NCBI RefSeq assembly: GCF_902497555.1
Contig: NZ_CABVGP010000001.1
Span: forward strand, 4,258,501 to 4,322,500
Length of the DNA stretch: 64,000 nucleotides
Reading direction: 5' to 3'
DNA from: Amycolatopsis camponoti
Lineage (GTDB): Bacteria > Actinomycetota > Actinomycetes > Mycobacteriales > Pseudonocardiaceae
A program made the position numbers and the translations under genes. Within the stretch, counting starts at the first letter, position 1. Each line of letters opens with the position of its first letter. Below the pieces are notes generated by a model. That model was given only the letters and a program-made list of their open reading frames with translations. It ran no database searches and was not told the DNA's origin. Shown in pieces: positions 57,292-64,000 of this stretch.

Positions 57292-58923
57292 TCAGTCCGC
57301 CGTGTCCCCTGCCGTGCCGGCGCTGTCGCGCCGGGTGCGAAAACGGAGCACGAGCCCGCCGGCCACCCCGGCGATCGCCAGTGCCAGCAGCCCGTACTCC
57401 GTCCACGCACCGAGTCGATCCGACAGCGTAGTCTGCGTCCGCAGCGGGACGCGCCCGACCAGGGAATCCGCGGTGAAAAGGCCCGTTGAGCTGGTAACCG
57501 TCCCGTCGGGGGCGACGATGGCGCTCACTCCTGAGACGGCGGACACCACGACGGAGCGGCCGTGCTCGACCGCCCGCAGCCGCGACATGGCCAGCTGCTG
57601 GACGCTCATCTCGCTCTCGCCGTACCAGGCGTTGTTGGTCGGGACGACGAGCAGTTCGGCACCGTCGCGGACGGCGTCGCGGGCCGGGAAGTCGAACGCG
57701 GCTTCGTAGCAGACGAACACGCCGACCTTCGTGCCGGCGACGTCCATGGTCTGGTTGGTGCCGTCGCCGGGGACCATGTCGACGGTCTCGGAGTCGAGGA
57801 ACGGCGTGACGAGCTCGGCGAGCTTGCGGGCGGGCACGTACTCACCGAACGGGACCAGCTGCTGCTTGGCGTAGCGCTGTCCGGGCCCGGTGTGCGGGTC
57901 CCAGGCGATGACGGAGTTCTGCAGGTGGCGGTCGGGCAGCTCGTAGATGGCGCCGATCAGCGCGGGTACGCCGAAGTTCGCGACGAGCTGGTCGACCTGC
58001 GGGTCGGGCCCGGTGACGGTGGTCGCACTCTCCGGCCACAGCACCAGGTCGGGCTTCGGGACCTTCCCGGCGTGGACGGCGTCGAGCAGCCGTTGGCTCT
58101 CGGCGATGGTGTTGTGGCGCAGCACCTCGCGTTCGCCCTGCAGCGCCAGCCCGATGTTCGGGGCGTTGCCCTGCACGGTCGCGACGGTGCGCTCGCCGTC
58201 CTGCGCGCCGGTGCCGATGGTGGGCCACAGCGCCAGGCCGGCGACGAGGGGCAGCAGCGTGCCGGTGGCGGCGAACACGGCCGGGCGGGTCCGCAGCGCC
58301 GCCGTGAGCGCCTCGCGGCCGTCCCAGAGCCGTCCGAGGAGGGCGGCGAGGCAGAACCCGGTCAGGACGACGGCGAGGCCGACCAGCGGCGCGCCTCCGA
58401 TCGACGCGAGCGGGAGGAACGCGCCTTCGGGCTGGCTGAAGGCGACGCGGCCCCAGGGGAAGCCGCCGAAGGGAAACCACGCGCGGGGTGTCTCCAGCGC
58501 GATGAACACCAGCGCGGCCCACAGCGGCCCGGCCGGCAGGCGGGACACCAGCGTCATGAGGCCGCCCGCGAGGCCGTAGTAGAGCGCCAGCGCGAACGAC
58601 AGGCCCAGCCACGGCCACGGCCCGAAGTCGGGGCCGAGGAAGTCCAGCAGCCACGTCAGCAGCGGCAGGAAGAACACGAACCCGAACGCGAAGCCGTAGC
58701 CGAACGCGCCGCGGAAGCTCCGGCGGCCGCGCAGCACGAGCGCGAACCCGGCGAACGCCAGCGGCGCGAGCCACCACAGCGGGCGCGGCGCGAAGCTCAG
58801 GTAGTAGGCGAACCCGGACACCAGCGCGCCGGCCAGGCGCAGCAGCCAGGCGCGCGGGAACCGCCGGGTGCGGGCGGGGTGGTGCGGGGTGCCCGGTTCG
58901 GGGTCCGCGACGGTGACTGCCAC
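57292..58923 (-). CDS. lnt: Apolipoprotein N-acyltransferase
   Basis: 543 residues from GTG. N-terminal multi-helix membrane domain ([29 protein letters not shown] to ALWPTIGT), then a periplasmic nitrilase-like domain. Catalytic triad residues are recognisable: Glu in VLWPESATT, Lys in [16 protein letters not shown], Cys in [17 protein letters not shown] final membrane helix closes the protein. Adds the third fatty acid to lipoprotein N-termini. Operon with ppm1. Confidence 0.95.
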   Translation of the reverse strand: MAVTVADPEPGTPHHPARTRRFPRAWLLRLAGALVSGFAYYLSFAPRPLWWLAPLAFAGFALVLRGRRSFRGAFGYGFAFGFVFFLPLLTWLLDFLGPDFGPWPWLGLSFALALYYGLAGGLMTLVSRLPAGPLWAALVFIALETPRAWFPFGGFPWGRVAFSQPEGAFLPLASIGGAPLVGLAVVLTGFCLAALLGRLWDGREALTAALRTRPAVFAATGTLLPLVAGLALWPTIGTGAQDGERTVATVQGNAPNIGLALQGEREVLRHNTIAESQRLLDAVHAGKVPKPDLVLWPESATTVTGPDPQVDQLVANFGVPALIGAIYELPDRHLQNSVIAWDPHTGPGQRYAKQQLVPFGEYVPARKLAELVTPFLDSETVDMVPGDGTNQTMDVAGTKVGVFVCYEAAFDFPARDAVRDGAELLVVPTNNAWYGESEMSVQQLAMSRLRAVEHGRSVVVSAVSGVSAIVAPDGTVTSSTGLFTADSLVGRVPLRTQTTLSDRLGAWTEYGLLALAIAGVAGGLVLRFRTRRDSAGTAGDTAD

Positions 58924-58934
58924 GGGTGAGAACT

Positions 58935-60530
58935 CTAGGTGATGGCGTCGTGGAGGACTTCACCCGCGCGGACGGTGCGCAGGCAGTGCGGCAGGGCGGC
59001 GTCCGGTTCGAGCCGCGGCAGGGGTGGCACGCCCGCGCGCGGGTCGGTGGACCAGCGCTGCACGCGGCTGTCCGGGGTCGCGACGACGAGGTCGGCCGCG
59101 TCCCAGATCGCGTAGTGCGCCGGGGCGCCCGGGACGAGGCTGCCGGTGACGCCGTCGTTGACGCCCGCGGCGCGGTGCCCGGCCCGGGTGTGGGCGGTGA
59201 ACGCCGCGCGCGGGGACAGGCCGGCGCCCGGGGTGCGGTGGTAGGCGGCGGCGCGGACGCTCCCCCACGGGTCGAGCGGGGTCACCGGCGCGTCGGAGCC
59301 GAAGGCCAGCAGGACCCCTTCGGCGGCCAGCGCCGAGAACGGGTTGAGCCCGGCGGCGCGGGCCGTGCCGAGGCGTTCGGCGTACATGCCTTCCTCACCG
59401 CCCCAGAGCGCGTCGAACAGCGGCTGCACGGAGGCGACGACGCCCCAGCCGGCCAGCAGCTTCGCCTGCTCGGCGGTGACCATCTCCAGGTGTTCGAGCC
59501 GGTGGTGGCGGCCCGCGAGCGCGCGCTGCCCGACCTCCTTCTCGGCGAGCCGGAACCCTTCGACGACTTCGGCGACGGCGGCGTCGCCGATGACGTGGAA
59601 GCCGGCCTGCAGCCCGGCTTCGGTGCAGGCGGCGAGGTGGTCGCCGATGCGGTGCGCGTCGAGGTAGAGGGTGCCGGAGCCGCCGTGGTCGGCGTAGGGG
59701 GTGCTGAGCGCGGCGGTGTGCGAGCCGAGGGCGCCGTCGACGAACAGGTCGCCGGCGAGGCCGCGGGCGCCGAGCTGTTCCGCGGTCTCGACGGCGCCGA
59801 GTTCGCCCCAGTAGCCGACGACCTCGGGGGTGTCCGGGCCGGCGAGGGCGAGCAGGGCGGCGAGGTCGTCGCGGCCGGAGATGTCGGGGCCCGCGCATTC
59901 GTGGACGCTGACGATGCCCCGGGCCGCGGCTTCGGTGAGGAATGCGCGCTGGGCGCGTTCGCGCTGCGCGGGCGTGATCGCGGCGCGCACGGCCGCGCGG
60001 ACGGCGTGGTGGGCGGCGCGGGTCAGCGGGCCCTCGGGCGACCAGCCGTCGGCGTCGCGGGCGGCGGGGGCGAGCTCGACCAGGGGGGTGGAGACCAGCG
60101 CGGAGTGGACGTCGACGCGGCTGAGGTAGACGGGCGTGCCACCGGCGGCGGCGTCGAGCTCGGCGCGGCTGGGCAGCCGCGGGTCGGTCCAGGTGCTCTC
60201 GTCCCAGCCGTGGGCGAGCAGGACCTGGCCGGGGACGACGGCGTCGCGCACGCGGGCCAGCAGGTCGGCGCCGCCGCGGACGCCGGTGAGGTCCAGGCCG
60301 CTCAGGTGCAGGCCGGTGGCGGTGGCGTGGACGTGGGCGTCGACGAAGGCGGGCGCGACGAACGCACCCTGGAGGTCGACGATCTCGGCGCCGGGGTGGA
60401 GGGTGCGAGCCGGGGCGTCCTGGCCGACCCAGACCACGGTGCCGCCGGTGACCGCCATCGCCGTGGCGTCCGGGCCGGCGGGGGTGTAGATGCGCCCGCC
60501 GAGCAGGAGCGTCGTGTGTTCGTCCGTCAC
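58935..60530 (-). CDS. Amidohydrolase (YtcJ-like, Amidohydro_3)
   Basis: 531 residues from GTG 60530; the frame extends 13 codons further. N-terminal beta sandwich (TLLLGGRIYTPAG...), metal motif FVDAHVHATATGLHL (HxH), then LFVDGALGSHTAALSTPYADHGG and GFHVIGDAAVAEVVEGFRLAE, RLEHLEMVTAEQAKLL, LLAFGSDAPVTPLDPWGSVRAA. Predicted hydrolase of an unknown amide or cyclic imide. Same strand as lnt/ppm1 with an 11-base gap, so possibly co-transcribed. Confidence 0.9.
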   Translation of the reverse strand: MTDEHTTLLLGGRIYTPAGPDATAMAVTGGTVVWVGQDAPARTLHPGAEIVDLQGAFVAPAFVDAHVHATATGLHLSGLDLTGVRGGADLLARVRDAVVPGQVLLAHGWDESTWTDPRLPSRAELDAAAGGTPVYLSRVDVHSALVSTPLVELAPAARDADGWSPEGPLTRAAHHAVRAAVRAAITPAQRERAQRAFLTEAAARGIVSVHECAGPDISGRDDLAALLALAGPDTPEVVGYWGELGAVETAEQLGARGLAGDLFVDGALGSHTAALSTPYADHGGSGTLYLDAHRIGDHLAACTEAGLQAGFHVIGDAAVAEVVEGFRLAEKEVGQRALAGRHHRLEHLEMVTAEQAKLLAGWGVVASVQPLFDALWGGEEGMYAERLGTARAAGLNPFSALAAEGVLLAFGSDAPVTPLDPWGSVRAAAYHRTPGAGLSPRAAFTAHTRAGHRAAGVNDGVTGSLVPGAPAHYAIWDAADLVVATPDSRVQRWSTDPRAGVPPLPRLEPDAALPHCLRTVRAGEVLHDAIT

Positions 60531-60662
60531 GCCCTTGAGTTTGCTCCTCGGTCCGGAGCCTTCCGCCACCTGGGGGAAGGCAGGCCAGCAGGCAGGAAGA
60601 TTTACTCCGTGAGAACGTTATGACAGGATATTTTAACGCGTTCCCGACGACTAGGAGTACAA

Positions 60663-62051
60663 GTGACTGCGATCCAGGAACCTGTGACGCCTGCCGCCGC
60701 CTTCGACCAGCCCTACGAGTACGCCCGCGCCGAGCTGGTGGAACCCGACTGGCGCCGTTTCCCGGGCTGGCACGACGTGACCGACGCCGAGTGGCGCGAC
60801 GCCCAGTGGCAGCGGGTGCACTGCGTCCGCAACGCCAAGCAGCTGCGCGCGCTGATGGGCGACCTGCTGGAGGAGCGCTTCTACGAGGACCTGCTCGCCG
60901 ACCAGCGCGAGATGGCGACGATGTCGATGCTGCTGCCGCCGCAGATGCTCAACACGATGGCCCCCACGGCGGGCACGGACCCGGCGAAGGTGACCGAGGC
61001 GTTCTACGCCGACCCGATCCGCCGCTACATGCTCCCGGTGCGCAGTGATCGTGACCCGGTCTGGGCGAGCCACCCCCACTCCGAGCGTGACTCGCTGCAC
61101 GAGGCCGAGATGTGGGTCGTCGAGGGGTTGACCCACCGCTACCCGACGAAGGTGCTGGCCGAGATGATCTCGACCTGCCCCCAGTACTGCGGCCACTGCA
61201 CCCGCATGGACCTGGTCGGCAACTCCACCGAGACGGTCGAGAAGCACAAGCTGACACTCAAGCCGGTCGACCGCCAGGACGCGATGATCGCGTACCTGAA
61301 GAAGACTCCGGGCGTGCGCGACGTGGTCGTCTCGGGCGGCGACGTCGCCAACGTGCCGTGGCCACAGCTGGAGTCGTTCCTGATGCGCCTGATGGACATC
61401 GACACGGTCCGCGACATCCGCCTGGCGACGAAGGCCCTGGCGGCGCTGCCGCAGCACTGGCTCCAGCCGAAGGTGGTCGAGGGCCTGGAGCGCGTCGCGG
61501 TGACGGCCCAGCGCCGCGGCGTCAACCTGGCGATCCACACGCACGTGAACCACGCCCAGTCGGTGACGCCGTTGGTGGCGGAGGCGGCCCAGACGGCGTT
61601 GAACGTGGGCGTGCGCGACGTCCGCAACCAGGGTGTGCTGATGCGCGGGGTGAACGCGACGCCGGCGCAGCTGCTGGACCTGTGCTTCGCCCTGCAGGGT
61701 GAGGCGAACATCCTGCCGTACTACTTCTACATGTGCGACATGATCCCCAACGCGGAGCACTGGCGGGTTTCGGTGCACGAGGCGCAGGAGCTGCAGCACG
61801 CGATCATGGGCTACCTGCCGGGGTACGCGACACCGCGGATCGTGTGCGACGTGCCTTACGTCGGGAAGCGGTGGGTGCACCAGCTGGCCGACTACGACCG
61901 GGAGCTGGGGATCTCGTACTGGACGAAGAACTACCGGACGGGGATCGAGCTGGAGGACCCGGAGGCCTTGCAGCGGCGCTACCCGTACTACGACCCGATC
62001 TCGACGCTGCCGGAGGCCGGGCAGACCTGGTGGGCGAACCGCTCCAGCTGA
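60663..62051 (+). CDS. kamA: KamA-family radical SAM aminomutase (lysine 2,3-aminomutase-like)
   Basis: 462 residues from GTG. Radical SAM cluster motif C172-PQY-C176-GH-C179. The two aspartates that bind the lysine epsilon-amine in clostridial lysine 2,3-aminomutase (Asp293 and Asp330) appear to correspond to Asp359 (YMCDM) and Asp396 (VCDVP), with the same 37-residue spacing. Lys402 (PYVGK) is the probable PLP lysine. Lysine 2,3-aminomutase converts L-lysine to beta-lysine, used as an osmolyte precursor or antibiotic building block. No ablB-type acetyltransferase is adjacent. Convergent to an MbtH/MFS/NRPS operon. Substrate assignment is inference. Confidence 0.88.
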   Translation: MTAIQEPVTPAAAFDQPYEYARAELVEPDWRRFPGWHDVTDAEWRDAQWQRVHCVRNAKQLRALMGDLLEERFYEDLLADQREMATMSMLLPPQMLNTMAPTAGTDPAKVTEAFYADPIRRYMLPVRSDRDPVWASHPHSERDSLHEAEMWVVEGLTHRYPTKVLAEMISTCPQYCGHCTRMDLVGNSTETVEKHKLTLKPVDRQDAMIAYLKKTPGVRDVVVSGGDVANVPWPQLESFLMRLMDIDTVRDIRLATKALAALPQHWLQPKVVEGLERVAVTAQRRGVNLAIHTHVNHAQSVTPLVAEAAQTALNVGVRDVRNQGVLMRGVNATPAQLLDLCFALQGEANILPYYFYMCDMIPNAEHWRVSVHEAQELQHAIMGYLPGYATPRIVCDVPYVGKRWVHQLADYDRELGISYWTKNYRTGIELEDPEALQRRYPYYDPISTLPEAGQTWWANRSS

Positions 62052-62129
62052 CGGCGACGCGTCGCCGTCGAGGCATACCGACGGGGGGTGCCGCGGAGTC
62101 CGATCGGGGCCGCGCGCACCCCCTCGCCC

Positions 62130-62148
62130 GGGCCGGGAGGTCCGGCCC
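62130..62148. terminator. Hairpin between kamA and mbtH
   Basis: GGGCCGG (62130-62136) pairs with CCGGCCC (62142-62148), loop 5 bases. A second perfect palindrome, GACGGCGACGCGTCGCCGTC (62050-62069), covers the end of the kamA stop. No strong T tract; either could end transcription from both sides. Confidence 0.45.
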
Positions 62149-62162
62149 AGGCGCCGCCGGGG

Positions 62163-62360
62163 TCAGCCGGCCGACATCCGTTCCTGCAGGCTGCGGGGCC
62201 GCATGTCCGTCCACACCTCGTCCACGTGGTCCATGCACTCCTGCCGGGTCCCGCGCGTGCCGTCGGGGTGCCAGCCGGCCGGGACCTCCTTGTCCGCCGG
62301 CCAGAGGGAGTACTGGCCCTCGTCGTTGACCAGGACCTGGTAGGTGGTGTTCTCGTCCAT
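62163..62360 (-). CDS. MbtH-like protein
   Basis: 65 residues. DENTTYQVLVNDEGQYSLWPADKEVPAGWHPDGTRGTRQECMDHVDEVWTDMRPRSL has all MbtH hallmarks: NxEGQYSLWP, VPAGW and WTDMRP. MbtH proteins bind and activate NRPS adenylation domains. ATG overlaps the MFS stop (TGATG). Last gene of the NRPS - MFS - MbtH operon. Confidence 0.96.
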   Translation of the reverse strand: MDENTTYQVLVNDEGQYSLWPADKEVPAGWHPDGTRGTRQECMDHVDEVWTDMRPRSLQERMSAG

Positions 62361-63613
62361 CAGGACTCCTTGTTGTTGACGGTTTCGACATCGGACACGG
62401 AAGGGAAGCCGCGCAGGGTGCGGCTGAACGTCGTCAGCACCGTGACCGCCGCGATCGCCCCCGCGCAGGTGAGCACGGCGGCCGAATCGGGGAGGAGGTC
62501 GACGAGCCAGCCGCCGAGCGCCGGGCCGAGCGCTGCGGCCAGCCCGCCCGTCACACCCATCACGCCGCCGAGGCGGCCGCGCAGCTCGTCGGGTGTGAAG
62601 AGCAGCTGGTAGGTGTTGATGGTCGTGTTCGCCGCCGGGGCCAGGAACGCCATCGCCGCGAACAGCAGACCCATCAGGTAGCCGTTGTGGACGAACACCG
62701 CCAGCGGTGTCAGCAGCGCCAACCCCCAGAACACGCCGATGATCAGCGCGTACGGGCTGAGCTTGCGGTGCAGGTACGGCGCGGCCAGCGCCCCGGCGAT
62801 GCCACCGCCGCCGAGCATCGCGGCCATCACGCCGATCTCGCCGGGCGGCACGCCGCGTTCGTTCGCCAGCACGATGATCACCAGGTAGTACGCCGCGAAG
62901 AACAGGTTCAGGACGATCGCGCACACCGCCGTGACGCGCACGCGCGGCTGGTGCCACACCCAGCGCAGCCCTTCGGCGATCTCCCGGCCCAAGTGCGCGG
63001 GCGGCCGTTCCGCCGCCGGCTCCGGACGCGCGGGCAGGCGGACGAACACCAGCGACACGAACGCGACCACGTGCGCGACGACGTCGAAGACGAACGGCGC
63101 GAGCCGGCCCAACGCGAACAGGAAGCCGCCGAGCGCCGTGCCCGACAGCTGGCCGGCGCTGGTGCGCGCCGCGTTCAGCGCCACCGCCGACGGGACCTGC
63201 TCGGTGCTCACCAGGTGCGGCAGGCTGGCTTCCTCGGCCGGTTCGAACAACGCCCGGCACAGCCCCATCACGACGGCGACGACGACGAGCTGCGCCACCC
63301 CGGCCACGCCCCACCACAGGGCGAGCACCAGGCTGGCCGCCCCGAGCGCCTGCACCGCCTCGCAGCCGAGCATGATCCGCTTGCGCGACCAGCGGTCGAC
63401 GAGGGCGCCGGCCGGCAGCCCGGCGACCAGCTGCGCGATCGCGATCGCGCCGAGCACCAGCCCGGACTGCGCGGCCGAGCCCGTGATCGCCAGCACCAGC
63501 AGGGGGAACGCGATCGTCGTGGTGCTGAACCCGGCCTCGGACACGACCTGGCCGGTCCACAGCAGCCGGTAGTCCCGGTTGCGGGACAGCTTCACCTCGC
63601 TCGGCGCGCTCAC
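62360..63613 (-). CDS. MFS exporter (EntS-like)
   Basis: 417 residues from GTG overlapping the NRPS stop (GTGA). 12 helices; KLSRNRDYRLLWTGQVVSEAGFSTTTIAFPLLVLAITGS start, ALVDRWSRKRIMLG in loop 2-3, and ELRGRLGGVMGVTGGLAAALGPALGG in the second half. This MFS_3 type includes the enterobactin exporter EntS and antibiotic exporters. Position between an NRPS and MbtH suggests export of the peptide product. Confidence 0.93.
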   Translation of the reverse strand: MSAPSEVKLSRNRDYRLLWTGQVVSEAGFSTTTIAFPLLVLAITGSAAQSGLVLGAIAIAQLVAGLPAGALVDRWSRKRIMLGCEAVQALGAASLVLALWWGVAGVAQLVVVAVVMGLCRALFEPAEEASLPHLVSTEQVPSAVALNAARTSAGQLSGTALGGFLFALGRLAPFVFDVVAHVVAFVSLVFVRLPARPEPAAERPPAHLGREIAEGLRWVWHQPRVRVTAVCAIVLNLFFAAYYLVIIVLANERGVPPGEIGVMAAMLGGGGIAGALAAPYLHRKLSPYALIIGVFWGLALLTPLAVFVHNGYLMGLLFAAMAFLAPAANTTINTYQLLFTPDELRGRLGGVMGVTGGLAAALGPALGGWLVDLLPDSAAVLTCAGAIAAVTVLTTFSRTLRGFPSVSDVETVNNKES

Positions 63614-64000
63614 GCCTGCTCCCCTCGGCAGTCGGCGGCGATGCGCCGCAAGGCTTCCGCGAAGCCGGCGGCGACGGCCTCGACCGTCGCGCGGTCGTGC
63701 CGGTCCGGCCGGAAGAACCAGGTGAACTCCAGCCGGCCGTCCCGCACGCCGCCGACCACCTCGAGGAGGTGCGCGGGCACGTTCGCCGGGTCCTGCTCGC
63801 GGCCGATCGGTGGGTGCGACGCGCGGAAGAGGCCGTCACCGCCGCCCGTGCCGTCGCCCTGGCCGAGGTAGTTGAACGCCAGCTGCGGGGTGTTCGCGCC
63901 CAGCTCCGGGAACCGGTAGGAGCGCAGGACGCCGTGGCCGAACCCGTTGCCCGGCACCGCACGCAGCTGCCGCCGGACGGACTTGACCAGCGCGCGCCAG
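63610..64000 (-). CDS. Nonribosomal peptide synthetase, C-terminal fragment (epimerization-type domain)
   Basis: Only the last 129 or so codons are inside the window; the frame is open through the right edge. WRALVKSVRRQLRAVPGNGFGHGVLRSYRF, then TPQLAFNYLGQGDG and LEFTWFFRPDRHDRATVEAVAAGFAEAL match the end of an epimerization domain (PxxGxGxG and FNYLGQ motifs). An E domain at the very C-terminus means the product would be handed on in trans or released by another protein. GTGA overlap couples it to the MFS gene. Confidence 0.85.
   Translation of the reverse strand, partial: WRALVKSVRRQLRAVPGNGFGHGVLRSYRFPELGANTPQLAFNYLGQGDGTGGGDGLFRASHPPIGREQDPANVPAHLLEVVGGVRDGRLEFTWFFRPDRHDRATVEAVAAGFAEALRRIAADCRGEQA

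Noticed and set aside
62050..62069. 20-bp palindrome at the kamA stop as a recombination site
   Set aside because: No recombinase or repeat partner nearby; GC-rich composition and position at a gene end fit a transcription end or chance better.
1..64000. tRNA, rRNA, CRISPR arrays or insertion sequences
   Set aside because: No cloverleaf-like sequence, no rRNA segment, no regularly spaced identical repeats and no transposase frame were recognised.

Overview
High-GC actinobacterial chromosome segment. C- or G-ending codons dominate and GTG/TTG starts and ATGA/GTGA stop-start overlaps are common. The gene set (rbpA, mannosyltransferase of MptB type, polyprenol-P-mannose synthase beside lnt, DUF3090/DUF3097, Rpf-like protein, MbtH/NRPS) points to Pseudonocardiaceae, most likely Amycolatopsis or a close relative. 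No rRNA, tRNA or CRISPR array was seen.

Layout. 0-9.5 kb is a conserved actinobacterial core: the end of a GT-C mannosyltransferase, then (minus) an S9 peptidase, LD-carboxypeptidase and PPOX-fold oxidoreductase, then (plus) DUF3090, an SCO1664-family protein, an aminoglycoside-phosphotransferase-like kinase, DUF3097, and an NfeD/SPFH/SPFH membrane cluster. 9.5-16.6 kb holds a metabolite:H+ symporter, a TetR plus FAD monooxygenase, a VOC/ArsR/SRPBCC operon with a palindrome inside its promoter, a TetR, an SGNH hydrolase and a methyltransferase. 16.6-24.1 kb looks like an accessory island: CGNR protein, degenerate repeats, tyrosine recombinase, a DGPF/ECF42-type sigma pair, and a large KAP NTPase with a macro-like N-terminus, divergent from a zinc-finger coiled-coil protein. 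24.1-46.9 kb is a run of small regulator-plus-effector modules: ArsR/SRPBCC pairs, AraC with NmrA, a second ECF42/DGPF module, a TetR with a redoxin-like tail beside a P450, TetR with an ABC exporter, an SNF2/SWIM pair, TetR with an FAD monooxygenase, and TetR with an AidB-like dehydrogenase.

At 46.95 kb lies a sequence matching my recollection of the actinobacterial chromosomal dif site. About 450 noncoding bases further on is a perfect 15-bp inverted repeat with the same CATAAT-N4-ATTAT core, followed by a tyrosine recombinase gene. This dif / dif-like repeat / recombinase arrangement is the most striking structure here and suggests the window spans the replication terminus.

48.5-64 kb returns to core genes: GDPD, Rpf-like hydrolase, MFS, thymidine kinase, rbpA behind a sigma-R-type promoter, Nudix, DeoR, PIG-L, methyltransferase, ppm1, lnt and an amidohydrolase. 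It ends with a KamA-family aminomutase and, convergent to it, an MbtH-MFS-NRPS operon that runs off the right edge, probably part of a peptide or siderophore cluster. Many divergent regulator/target pairs carry recognisable inverted repeats and are therefore probably local autoregulated switches.
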